Below, in pieces: positions 13,601 to 25,600 of a stretch of 64,000 bases of DNA. A model generated the notes under the pieces. That model was not told the origin of the DNA and searched no databases. It saw only the letters and a list, made by a program, of their open reading frames with translations. This stretch comes from Ceratotherium simum simum (taxonomy: Eukaryota > Chordata > Mammalia > Perissodactyla > Rhinocerotidae): the NCBI RefSeq assembly GCF_000283155.1, contig NW_004454160.1:3414674-3478673 (forward strand), given 5' to 3'. The translations under genes and the position numbers were made by a program. How positions within the stretch are numbered: the first letter of the stretch is position 1; each line of letters starts with the position of its first letter.

Positions 13601-16600
13601 GAGAGTCTCATTATGGACTTATTCTATGCAGCATTTTTAGAGCAATGGTTCTTAACCTCTTTGGGAGTCATCATAAACTACGCTGAGCCTCTGATGAAAG
13701 AAAGCTGTGGATCTTTTCCCCAGAGGAATATATATACATATGGAATTTATATTTCAGAAGGCTTGCAGATTTTTGTAAGGATTGTAGCTAAGACCTCCAA
13801 CTGTGGAAAGCAAGTCTTAAGACCAGGTGACAAGACAGGGGAGATTTTAGTCCCATTTGAGTTAGGACTATCTGTAGTAGAAAGGTGTTTTAAGTGAACT
13901 TTTTGTCCCTGGGAATGTTCATGCAGAGGCTAAATGACCATCTGTTGCAGATATTATAGAAAACATTCCTCATTTGAGAGGGAAACTATACTAGATGATC
14001 TTTAAGACCCCTTTCTATCTCTAGAATTTAAAGATGAGGAGCTGAAAGTCTTATATCCACTAAAAAATTACAAAGATGTTTTTTATTTTTATTTATTTAT
14101 TAAAAAGATGTTTGAATGTATAAAATTATTATTATATAGTCTAGAATTTAGGGTGAGGGCTTGTTCAGTCTTAAATATCTTGTTTTAATAATAAGCTGTT
14201 TTTAAAACTAAGATTCAGTGTTACTGTTCAGGGATTTTATTGTAAATTTGTATGTTTTATAGTTACAGTTCATATTTATATACATTATATTAGACTGAGC
14301 TTCTTGAGGGGCAGAGAACTTATTTTTTCATCTTTGTATTTCCAATGCTTCTGTATGTCAAAAATGCTTTACATATGGTACTTGCTCAAGAAATACGTAT
14401 TTTAAAAAGGAATAGGAACTCTCATTTTATTTCCTCAACAACCCTGTGTTTTAGGTAGTTATTCGTTTTACATAGAAAGAGGCTCAGAAATGTATCATGT
14501 TCTCAGGATTATGTAGACTTGGAACATATATCCAGGCCTGCTGACTCCCAGGTCTCGTAACCTTTCAGTTATACTAGAAAATTCGTTATGCGTGGGTTAG
14601 AACTGCTTCAGTGGGAAACTACTGTTAGAGGTAGCCTGCATGTATTCTGAATGATGCCTTTCCCAAGCAAAGTTTCTGCCCTTATGTAATTCTTCCTGAC
14701 AAGGCTTTGGCAGGTCTTGACATCCTCTGATTCCCTCTAGCCCTTGCCCTGTCCTCTAATTCTTGACCTAAGCCACCTTTTATGTCTCCATTTCTTGTTA
14801 AATTAATCATATGGATTAGAATGTAGAGAGGCAGCATCATTTTGTAGAAAAAGCCTCTGAAAAGGTAGTCGAGAAGGCTGGTTTTTCGATCCAATTCTAC
14901 CAGTCTAACTCTAGCTTTCTGGCCCCAGGTAAATCACTTGGTATAATACTATGAGAGGTGTCAGCTTTGAGCAGTAATTCCAGTAATAGCAGATAAAGAT
15001 CAACAGTGGGTATAAGAGACTTTGATGAGGCATTTTCTAGGAATTTAGTTAGCAAAAAGGAAATATATAGCTCTTAAGGTGGACAAGTTAACATATATTT
15101 ATAAGACCTATTTAATTTAATAACACCTTAAATCTAGTAGCAAACCTATAGCATCTTGTTGAAAAATACACATATACTCATAAACAATTGCACCCTTTGC
15201 TCGCATACTTTCTGAGCATTTGGGAAACAAATGGCTTGTACTCTTTTGTAGCATATATGGGCCAAGAACAAACCTAATGATATAACTCTTAAGTCCTTTG
15301 TACCCCAAAGCTTTCTTACGTGTTAAGCTATTGTTCAAATTTATTTCATTTGAAACCTAAGTAATACCTTCTTGATAGATATATCAAGACTATTTATCTT
15401 CTTTTTCTTAGTTCATGTGCAGTTCAGTTCTTCTCCAGAAGAAGCCTAAAGAAACATCTGCATTGAAAAAATTTATCAGGTTATTTATTCATTCGACAGA
15501 ACTTTGAGTGGCTACTATGTGCTAGGCCATGTGCTGTATAGAAGAGGATACAGTGGTGAGAGAAAAGACGACGGTGTTTGTTCTTGTTGTGTTTCCAGGT
15601 TAGGAACTTTAATGTCCCAGATATCATTCTCACCAGTTAAAGGGTTTTCACTAAAAGTTAGGCACACAACATCCTGGTTGGTTGCAGAGAATAGTGCACA
15701 GATGAAACTTTGAAAAGAACAGTTTGGACTGCTAGTTAGTGTTAAAACCTTATAGCCATGACATGTTGTTTTTTTTTTTTTTTCTTTTTGCAGCATTGCT
15801 TTTCTGAATGAGCTCTGGTGAGGGAATTCAATATGGCTATTGTTTGGCATTGTATTTTGTCTTCCAAAGGAAATCCCACAATTACATACTGGGAAAGTGA
15901 CGATTATGTATTCACATTAAAATTTGGTGTCAAAGTAAATAGAAGCAAATCCCTTTTTGAAAGTTGATTTTTAAAAAATTATTAAAGCAGAATAGAGGAA
16001 GAAATGAAAAATAAATTTGTTACCTAACAGAGGGATAATTATGAATATTTCTTCAGTCCTTCAACAAATGGGTCTACAGTATTAGGTTCTCAAGATATAG
16101 TAGTCAACAAGGCAGGCAATATTTAGATAACCAGAGACATAAAATGTTAATTCAGTTACTAGTTACTTTTGAGTTGATTGCTTGCCATATTCCTAAGATG
16201 TGCCAGGTCCTGGTGATATTAATGTAAAATATATTTGGCCTTCAAAAAGCTCATAGTCTAGCTATAAAATGCTGTGAGAAGTTCACAAATGGAGGGCTGT
16301 TCAAACGATTATAGGAGAAGCACAAGAAAGGATGGAGTTCTACACAAAGGAGATAGCTTTTGACTGCGTCTTTAAAAATGAGTAGAAGTTCACTAAAAGA
16401 AAGTGATGGTGAATGAATGGTATTCTAGTCAAAGGTAACCATGCAAGCAGAGGTAGGGTAGCATAAAGTAAGTGGCGTGTTCTGAGTACAGAAAAAAAGC
16501 TGATTTGGCTAAAGTATGTGGGAGGAATAATTGGAAATAGGACCAAGGGGGCAAGGGTTAGTTGAGGTCAGAGTATAGAGAGCCATGTTAGGGACTTTGA

Positions 16601-19600
16601 AACTTAACTTGTAAATGGTGCAGAGCCGTCAGAAGTGTTTAGTGAGGAGAGTAACATAAGAGGATAACTTAGGCAACAGTGAATATGTAGACTTGGGAAA
16701 GAGAAACAAGAGGACAGTTGAGCTTATTGCCAAAGTCTTTGTAAGCATTGAGGGCCTGAGAGCAGAGGCTCTCAGAGGAAGAGAGAAAAGGAGAAGGAAT
16801 GAATGTTATAAATAGCAGCAGTAGAATTTAAAGGACATGCTAACCCACTGAAAATGCAAGATGAAGGAAGAGGTGAAGGAAGTGTCAAAAAAATTTCGGA
16901 TTCTATGGGCCGGCCCCGTGGCTTAGTGGTTAAGTGCACGCGCTCCGCTGCTGGCGGCCCGGGTTCGGATCCCCGGCGCGCACCGACGCACCGCTTCTCT
17001 GGCCATGCTGAGGCCGCGTCCCACATACAGCAACTAGAAGGATGTGCAGCTGTGACATACAACTATCTACTGGGGCTTTGGGGGGGTTGGAATTTAGGAT
17101 TCTAGCTTGGATGAGTAACTGCATGTTGCTACATAAGTGAGGTAAAGAATACAGGTCTAGGAGCAGGTTTTGAGGGGAAAGGTCGAGGCCAGGTTTGGAC
17201 CTGTTGGGGTCAGATTTGGGCATGTTGAGTTTGAGGTCTCTGGGTTATCTGGGCAGATATACCCAGTGGGCAGTAGGGAATTCAGGTCTTTTGTTCAGAA
17301 AACAGAATATAAAGATCTGGGAGCCATCAGCATTTGGGGTGGTACCTAACCAGCAAATTAGTGAGCATTAGTGAGCTGAAGTGTGTATACATATATATAT
17401 GTGTGTGTGTGTGTGTGTATATATATGTATGTATATATATCAAGAAAATAAATGTGGAGGACAGTCCCTGGAGGACAACATTTTTAAAACGTGGGGCCCA
17501 GACACTTAGGACTAAAGCTAGAGAGATCTCTAGTAAGTTAGGGACTGAGAAAGGCCATTAGGAAGTTGATAGAGAAGAAGTGGGATAACAGAAATTAAGA
17601 AAAAAATAATTCAACTTTGTTTTGATGAGATTTTGACAGAGACGAAGAGCTGAGTAGGACATCTAATACTGTAACTGAATGAATGGAAAGACGCTTGTGC
17701 TAGATCATTCTGGTCAGAGAGAGAGGCGCCTGGGAATAAAAAGAATGTGCTGGGTGAGGGAGAATTGTCTGGAGTCAGCATCGTCTGTGGCCAGGCGCTG
17801 CTCTCAACACTGGCGATAAAACAGGAAATAAAGGAAAGCTCTTGTTGTTGTGGAGCTTTCATTCTAGTGGATGGGGTGGGAAGGGCAGGGAAGATGTACA
17901 AGAAACAAGAAACTCCACAAAGTGGCTGTAGTAGTTTGCTCCACAAAAAGCAAATCAGGGAAGGGTTTGACATAGGGTAGTCTGGGCGGGCTTCACTGAT
18001 AAGGTGTCATTGAGCAGAGACCTGAAGGAAATGAGGAGTGATCCATTACAAAAATAAAACTTTGAAGAGTGTGATTTTTCTTCACCCATAAGTAAAGTCT
18101 TTTTTTTTTTTTAATTTTATTTATTTATTTTTTTCCCCCAAAGCCCCAGTAGATAGTTGTACATCATAGTTGCACGTCCTTCTAGTTGCTGTATGTGGGA
18201 CGCGGCCTCAGCATGGCCAGAGAAACGGTGCGTAGGTGTGCACCCGGGATCCGAACCCGGGCCGCCAGCAGCGGAGCGCGAGCACTCAACCGCTCAGCCA
18301 CAGGGCTGGCCCAGTAAAGTCTTATCTATTGAATAATCTTTCTGTTCTTTTCCTTAGGCACTGTAAGGAGATTCCTAGAGATTCATGGGGAGACCATTGA
18401 AAAAGTAGTATTTGCCGTCTCTGAACTTGAAGAGGTATTTTGCTAATTATGTTGCACTGTTTAAATCTTACTTTTACTTGTAAGTGTTTGCCTTTGTCTC
18501 ATTATTTACTGAATTGCCAGGAGGCAATTACTAATTATCTGTGTATATATTTGGCAGTGGTGCTTACCATCATTTGTTGAAAAAGACTCTATGTTAAAGA
18601 CTAAAAACAAGTCAAGAAGGAGATTTTGTTCATATTTTTTTACTGCTAAACCATTGTCACTTAATGAAATCTTAAAGTGGAGTTGTTCTGCTTTGCTCCC
18701 TGTGTTAGCTCTCAAGGCATCATCTTATAACCTAAATACTGGGTGCCTGGCAGCATAACCACTGCTGTGCTGGAAAAGCTTTGGGGTCTACCTGACCTGG
18801 AGACAGGTGACGGCCTAGCCAAATGACTGACATTAAGTTGTGAGGTTTATGTTTTGTTGTATGTAGTTAGGTTTAGTATGTTTCAATTTGATTTAGCGCC
18901 ATTTTAGAACATTCTTTCTTCTTTTTTAAATTTTATTAAGCTTAGTTTTAGTGTGCTCTCTCCAGTTTAGTTTGTATTATTTCCCAGTTTTGTGTCCATG
19001 GGCAAGTTAGTTAACCTCTCTGTGCTTTGATAGAATAGGAATACTAATAGTACTTATATCACAGGAGTTTTATGATAAATGAGTTAATACATGTGAAATA
19101 TCCATGGCAAGTATATATAGCCACATACATGATATATGAATACTTTTGAATTTGCTAAAATAAGACACATTTACTTTGTTTGCTGTCTCTTCTTGTTTCA
19201 CCTGGTTTATCTATTCATTCTTTCAGTGACCTTTTATTGAGTGTCTAGCATTTATCGGCTTTACTATACTAGGTCCTGAGAATACTTGAGTGAACAAATC
19301 ATGATCATTGTCCTCAAGGAACCCATTGTCTATTGGTGGAGGCAGACAATTCAGATAAATTATGATAATTGTGCATTATTTTATGCATTAAATTATGATA
19401 ATAATTGCATTAATGGAGGTATGGGAAGGATAGAAACACATAATTCCAGCCTGGCATAGGGTCCAGAAATACTTCTCATAGGAGGTGATATGGGTTAAAT
19501 GGATTCAACTCCATTTAAGTTGAAATCATTGTAAAAGGTGAATAAGATTTACCAAGGGAGGAGCAAGTGGCAATAGTCATACAAGCATCAGCAAAGGCAT

Positions 19601-22600
19601 ATAAGTAGGAAATAACATAAAGGGTGTAGTGTTGCTGTTACATAAAATGTGAGGCTGGGAGTGGCAAAAGTGAAAGCTAGGCAGGAGCAAGATCACTCAA
19701 GGCCTTGTGTCTCATGCTCTGGAAATTAGACTCCATCAGTTATGCATTGGAGAAACATAGAAGAGCTTTAAGCAGACAATGATGTGGTCTAATTTCTGTG
19801 TTAGTTGTGTGGAGGATGATTTGGAAGGAGAAAGACTGGTGGCAAGAAGAGATAAGAGGTGGTTGTGGTATTCTAAGTGAGAAACAATCAGGCCTGAACA
19901 AGAACACTGGTGGTATTAAAATTTTAAAAAATATTTAGTAAACAAATTCAGCTGGAGTTCATGGTCATAAATATGTAGGGGAAAAGAGAGAGGGAAGTTA
20001 AGGATGACTCCTAGGTTTCTGGCTTGGAAGACTAGATAGTGATGCCACCAAGAAGAGAGCAAGGAGAAAGTGGAAAAAGTTTTGGATAGAGGAGGAGAGG
20101 AGATGAAGACTAATTTTGTTTTGAACATGTTGAATCGTAGTGGATCAGTGGAGTGTGGAGACAGATGATCAGCAAGCCATTGTGCATATCAGTCTAAAGC
20201 TGAGGAGCGAAGTCTGGGCTAGAGATTTGGCCATTGCCATAGAATAGAATACCAAATAAGATATGGTTCCCGCACTCGGGGACTTTGCAGGCTGATCACA
20301 AGACAGCCAGATAAAGGCAATCCTGCAGTGTGGCAAATGCTGTGCGAGGAGTGTACATCACAGTGCTATGGCAGTATATCAGGGAACCTAACCCAGACCC
20401 AGGGGGACAGAAAAATTCTTTACCCTTAGCATACCTGAGTAAAATAGTCATTAACGTTTGTTGTCTTTGTCCCATGGACTCTTTTTTTTAAGTCATTTAT
20501 GAATAATTTATTGAAGAATAAAGGGATAATGAAAAACAGTTTTATTAGGCATTTCAATAAGAATTTAAAGATAACCAGTCTCTTTGTATCAAGTAAATTT
20601 TGTTGCACAAACATCACAAAGGTGAAAGAATACTGTCATACATCCTTTTAGGAAAATGATGTTCCAGGTTATTATCACAAAATATTGCATGGTCAGCTCC
20701 TTCTTGTTGAATGACTAAGTGAATAAAGATGCCAAATTTCCACTTTGTCCTTAGAAATATATTGTTAGCTCATAAGTTCTTGAATTTGAGAAAATTAATC
20801 TAGAATATTGTCATCTCAGTGTCTGAGATTTCACTTTATGTGATCCATCTGATCATCATCATTAAAGTGCTACTGTCTGGCTCTTTGCATTTGTCTTTGA
20901 TTCATATAATAATTTTGAAATGTCTTTGTTCAGTTGTCTTCTCTATGCTATTATGGGCTGAAAATGAAAAATTCTGAATTCTCAACTCTGCCCAGTGAAA
21001 GTTAAAAACAGACTACACACAAGAAAAGGAAACTACTGACCAATATTATGAATAGAGATGCACAAATCCTTAACAAATATTAGCAAGCTGAATCCAACAA
21101 CATATAAAAGAATTATATACCATCACCAAGTGGGATTTATTCCAAGAATATAAGGTTGGTTCAACATACAAAAATCAGTCAATGTAATGCACTATATTAA
21201 TAGAACTAAGGATAAAACTATGTGATCATCTCAGTAGATGCAGAAGAAACATTGGACAAAATCCAACACCCTTTCATGATAAAAACACTCAGCAAACTAG
21301 AACTAGAAGGGAACCTCCTCAACGTGATAAAGGGCATGTATGAAAAATGCCTAACTTATACTTAAAAGTGAAATACTGAAAGCTGTCTACCTAAGATCAG
21401 GAACAAGACAAGATATCCACTCTCACCAATTCTATTCAGCATTGTGGAGGTACTAGGAAGGGCATTTAGGCAAGAAAAAGAAATAAAAAACACCCAGATT
21501 GGAAAGAAAGAAAGAAAACTGTCTCTACAATCATGCACTGCATAGTGACATTTCGGTCAACGATGGACCACATATATGACGGTGGTCCCATAAGATTAGT
21601 ACCATGTAGCCCAGGTGTGTCTGAGCTATACCATCTAGGTTTGTGTAAGTACACTCTGTGATGTTCACACAATGACAAAATTGTCTAATGACTCCTTTCT
21701 CAGAACGTATCCCTGTCGTTAAGCGACACATGACTGTATTCACAGATGACGTGATCTTGTATATAGAAAATCTCAAGAAGTCCACAAAACTGTTAGAACT
21801 AATAGAGTTCATCAGGGTTACAGGACAGAAGATCAGTATACAAAAATTATGTTTCTACACACTAGCAATGAACAATTTGAAAATGAAATTAAGAAAATAA
21901 TTCCGTTTACAATAGCATGAAAAAGAATCACATATTTAAGACAAAATTTAAAAAAAGAAAATTAAGACTTGTACATTGAAAGCTACAAAATATATTTGAA
22001 AGAAATTTTGAAAGACCTACATAAATGGAAAGGTATCCCTGTTCATGGATTGGAAGACTCAATGTTGTTAAGATGGCAGTATTGCCCTAATTGTTCTACA
22101 GATTCAGTGAAATACGTATCAAAATCCCTACTGACTTTTTTGTAGAAATTGACAAATTGATCCTAAATTTCACATGGATGTGCAAGGGACCCAGAATAGT
22201 CAAAACAATTTTGGGAAAAAAGAACAAAGTTGGAGGATTCACACTTAATGTATTTCAAAACTTACTACAAAGATACAGTAATCTAGACTATGTGGTACTG
22301 GCATAAGAATAAACATATAGATCAATGGAATAGAATTTTTGACAGAGTTGCCAGGGCAATTCAATGGAGAAAGAATAGTCTTACCAACAAATAGTATTGG
22401 AGCAACTGGATATCCACATGCAAAAGAATGAGGTTGGACCTTTACTTCATACCATACACAAAAATTAACTCACAGTTGATCTTGGACCTAGGTTTAAGAG
22501 CTAAAACTATAAAACTGTTAGAAGAAAGCATAGGTATAAATCTTCATGACCTTGAATTAGGCAGTGGTTTCTTAGATATGACCCTAAAGCAGAAGAAGCC

Positions 22601-25600
22601 AAAATAAATATAGATAAATTGGTCACTCTTATAATTCAACAATAGAAAGACAGCCCAATTAAAAAATGGGTAAAAGTTTATATTTACCCAAATGAATTGA
22701 AGACCTGTGTCCACACAAAAACCTACACAAGGATATTTATAGCAGCTTTATTCATATTTGCCAAAACTTGGAAGAAGCCAATATGTCCTTCAGTAGGTGA
22801 ATGGATAAACAAACTGTGGTACATCCCAATAATGGAATGTTATTCAATGCTAAAAATAAATGAGCTATTAAACCATAAAAAGATATGGAAGGACCTTAAA
22901 TGCATATTACTAAGTGAAAGAAGCTAATCTAAATAGGCTACATACTGTATGATTCCAACTATATGACATTCTGGAAAAGGCAAAACTATGAAGACAGTAA
23001 AAAATCAGGGATTGGAGTCGGGGAGGGATGAATAGACAGAGCACAGAGGATTTTTAGGGCTGTGAAAATACTCTGTATGATACTATATTGGTGGATATAT
23101 GTCATTATAAATTTATTCAAACCCATAGAATGTACAACACCAAGAGTGAACCCTAATGTAGACTAAGGGTGATTATGATGTGTCAGTGTTGGCTCATCAA
23201 TTGTAACAAATGTACCACTCTGGTGGGGGATGTTGATAATGAGGGAGGCTCTGCATGTGTAGGGGCTGGAAGTATATGAGAAATCTCTGTAGCTTGTCAG
23301 TTTTCTTGTAAACCATAAACTGCTCTAAAAAAATGTCTTTTTAAAAAATTGGCCAAGTTTTAAATAGATGTTTTCTCAGAGAAGATATACAAATCACCAA
23401 TAAGCACATGAAAAGATGCTCCACAACATTAACCATTAGAGAACTGCAAATCAAAATCACAGTGAGCTACTACTTCACACCCACTAGTATGGCTGTAATT
23501 ACCAAGAGAGGCAATAACAAGTGTTGGTGAGGATGTAGAGAAATTGAAACTCTCATACATAGCTAGGGATACAACTGCTTTGGAAAACAGTCTGGCTACT
23601 CCTCAAAAAGTTAAACAGAGATTCCACTCTTAGGTATATGCAGAAGAGAAGTGAAAACATATGTCCACGCAGAAACTTGTACACGAATATTCATATAAGC
23701 ACTATTTATAATAGCCAAAAAGTAGAAACAACCCAAATGTCATTAACTGATGAACTGATAAACAAAATGTGGTGTATACACACAATGGAATATTACTGAG
23801 CCATAAAAAGGAATGGAGTACTGATACATGATACAACGTGGATGAACCTTGAACACATGCTAAGTGAAAGAAGTCAGACACAGAAGGCTACATACTGTAT
23901 GCCATTTTTATGAAATGTCCAGGAAAGGCAAATCCATACAGACAGAAGGTAGATTAGTGGTTCCTAGGGGCTGGGGAGGGAGAAATGGGGAATAACCTAG
24001 CTAATGAGGATAGATTTTCTTTTTGGGGTGATGAAAATGTTCTGAAATTAGATAGTGGTGATGATTCCACAGCTTTGTGAATGTACTAAAAACTGGAATA
24101 GTATACCCTTTTAAAAAGGGTGAATTTTATGGTAAGTGAATTATATCTCAGTTTTTAAAGCAAAACTATAAAGATGCTGTCTCTAGTCTTCTTATATACC
24201 TACCTTACTTACTTCTGTATATGAAAGATGATGCGAAATTGCGGGTGACACAATAAGAAAACTGATGGATAATGATTTTATTGTCCTTCTAGGGAACTCC
24301 ATCATTCTTTTGATTTCTTATTCTAGTTTAGTCTTTTTTAGTATAGTTGGGAATAATTGATGAGTAACAATAAAATAATTCCTAGGATAATAAGAAAGCA
24401 AAATGCTTCAAGATATAAGAAGAATAAGAGTGCTAAATGCCTATAATGTATCATGGATTTATAAATGAGTCCAATGGACCAACCTGTATGAAAATTATAA
24501 GATAAAATGAGTTTTATTCTATTTTTTAAGGTAAAATTTATCTTTGTTCTTTGGAAAACCTCAAAGAAAGAATAAAAGTCATGAAATAGCAATCCTTCAT
24601 ACATAGTTAGAACTGTTAAAAAAAAAAAACCTCAAAAACTAAACCTGGGTTGAATGGACTCTGATGGCACACTGAGGCTTGGGGAGTTAGCATCTGAGCT
24701 GAATCTTGAATGACAAATACCGTTAGTAAGGTAAAGGAAGAAGATGGGGACAGGAGTGGCAGGACTTACACCTTCCAAGTTCAGTGACCTGGAATTGCCA
24801 GGATGGGAATTGTGTTTAACTTGACTAGCTAACAACATCCTTATCTTTAACACGAGAACTGATTGAGGGTCCCAGATAGCATCCAGTCCGAGCTCAGAAG
24901 TGGTAAGGTCTTTATTCTCGATGGAGGCTGTCTTCACAGTGTATAGAACAGCACTAAGCACTGCTGATGCCTGCTTCATTACTTCATTATTTTTCCCAGA
25001 ATGTCTTGCTTTTCTGACACAGGCTACTTACCAAAAGCTGCTACCTCTGTACTTCCCAAGATCGTTAAAGGAGGAGAGTCGATCATTGCCATACCTACCT
25101 GCAGATATTGGAAATGCAGAAGGGGAGCCTGTGGTACCTGAACGACAGATTAGAATAAGTGAAAAGCCTGGTGCCCCAGAGGGTGAGTTCGATCTTTCTT
25201 AATTTCCCTCTTAAGGAAGCAAGGGGACTGACTGATAAAACACCAGCCACCAAAGAAGTAGGAAGTTCAGCTTGACCTTTGGGAAGTTCTCTATTAGTGT
25301 GACACTTAAGATCAAGATCAACTGAGATGTTTTCAGGTTCTTATTCTTGTTAAGATTTATTCTTTAAATTAAAAAAAAAATTATATGTTATGTCAAGTCT
25401 GTGTTAGGCAGTAGAGATTCAGAGCGGGTATAACAACATTCTCACCCTCATGAAACTTATAGTTTCATGCACGACACTGTTGAGACAGTAGTCACATACA
25501 TTATCATCCAAAATTTTCAACAGCTTCAGCAATGTCTTCTAAAAGCTGTACCTAAGATTAAATACTAAGACAAGAATACTATAACCATTTTTTTTGTTTC

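Larger units (their letters stand above)
16045..17650 (-). repeat. L2 LINE, antisense, interrupted by an ERE SINE
   Basis: Reverse L2 phrasing: CAAGATATAGTAGTCAACAA near 16092, GAGAGCCATGTTAGGGACTT near 16578, GGGCATGTTGAGTTTGAGGT near 17218, GATCTGGGAGCCATCAGCAT near 17313 and GACTGAGAAAGGCCATTAGG near 17542. It is split by an ERE at 16906-17096 and an AT/GT microsatellite. Confidence 0.65.

Noticed and set aside
16962..16972. tRNA-like B box (GGTTCGGATCC) suggesting a tRNA gene
   Set aside because: It belongs to the tRNA-derived head of an ERE SINE; no cloverleaf can be closed and the same sequence recurs at 56772 and, reversed, at 18247.
16772..17223. Overlapping ORFs of 80-97 codons on both strands
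   Set aside because: They cross the GC-rich ERE SINE, whose high GC lowers stop frequency. No domain is visible.
17611..17973. 120-codon minus-strand ORF
   Set aside because: It is contained in a reverse L2 fragment; residue composition (S, P, F, L rich) is that of translated L2 3' sequence.
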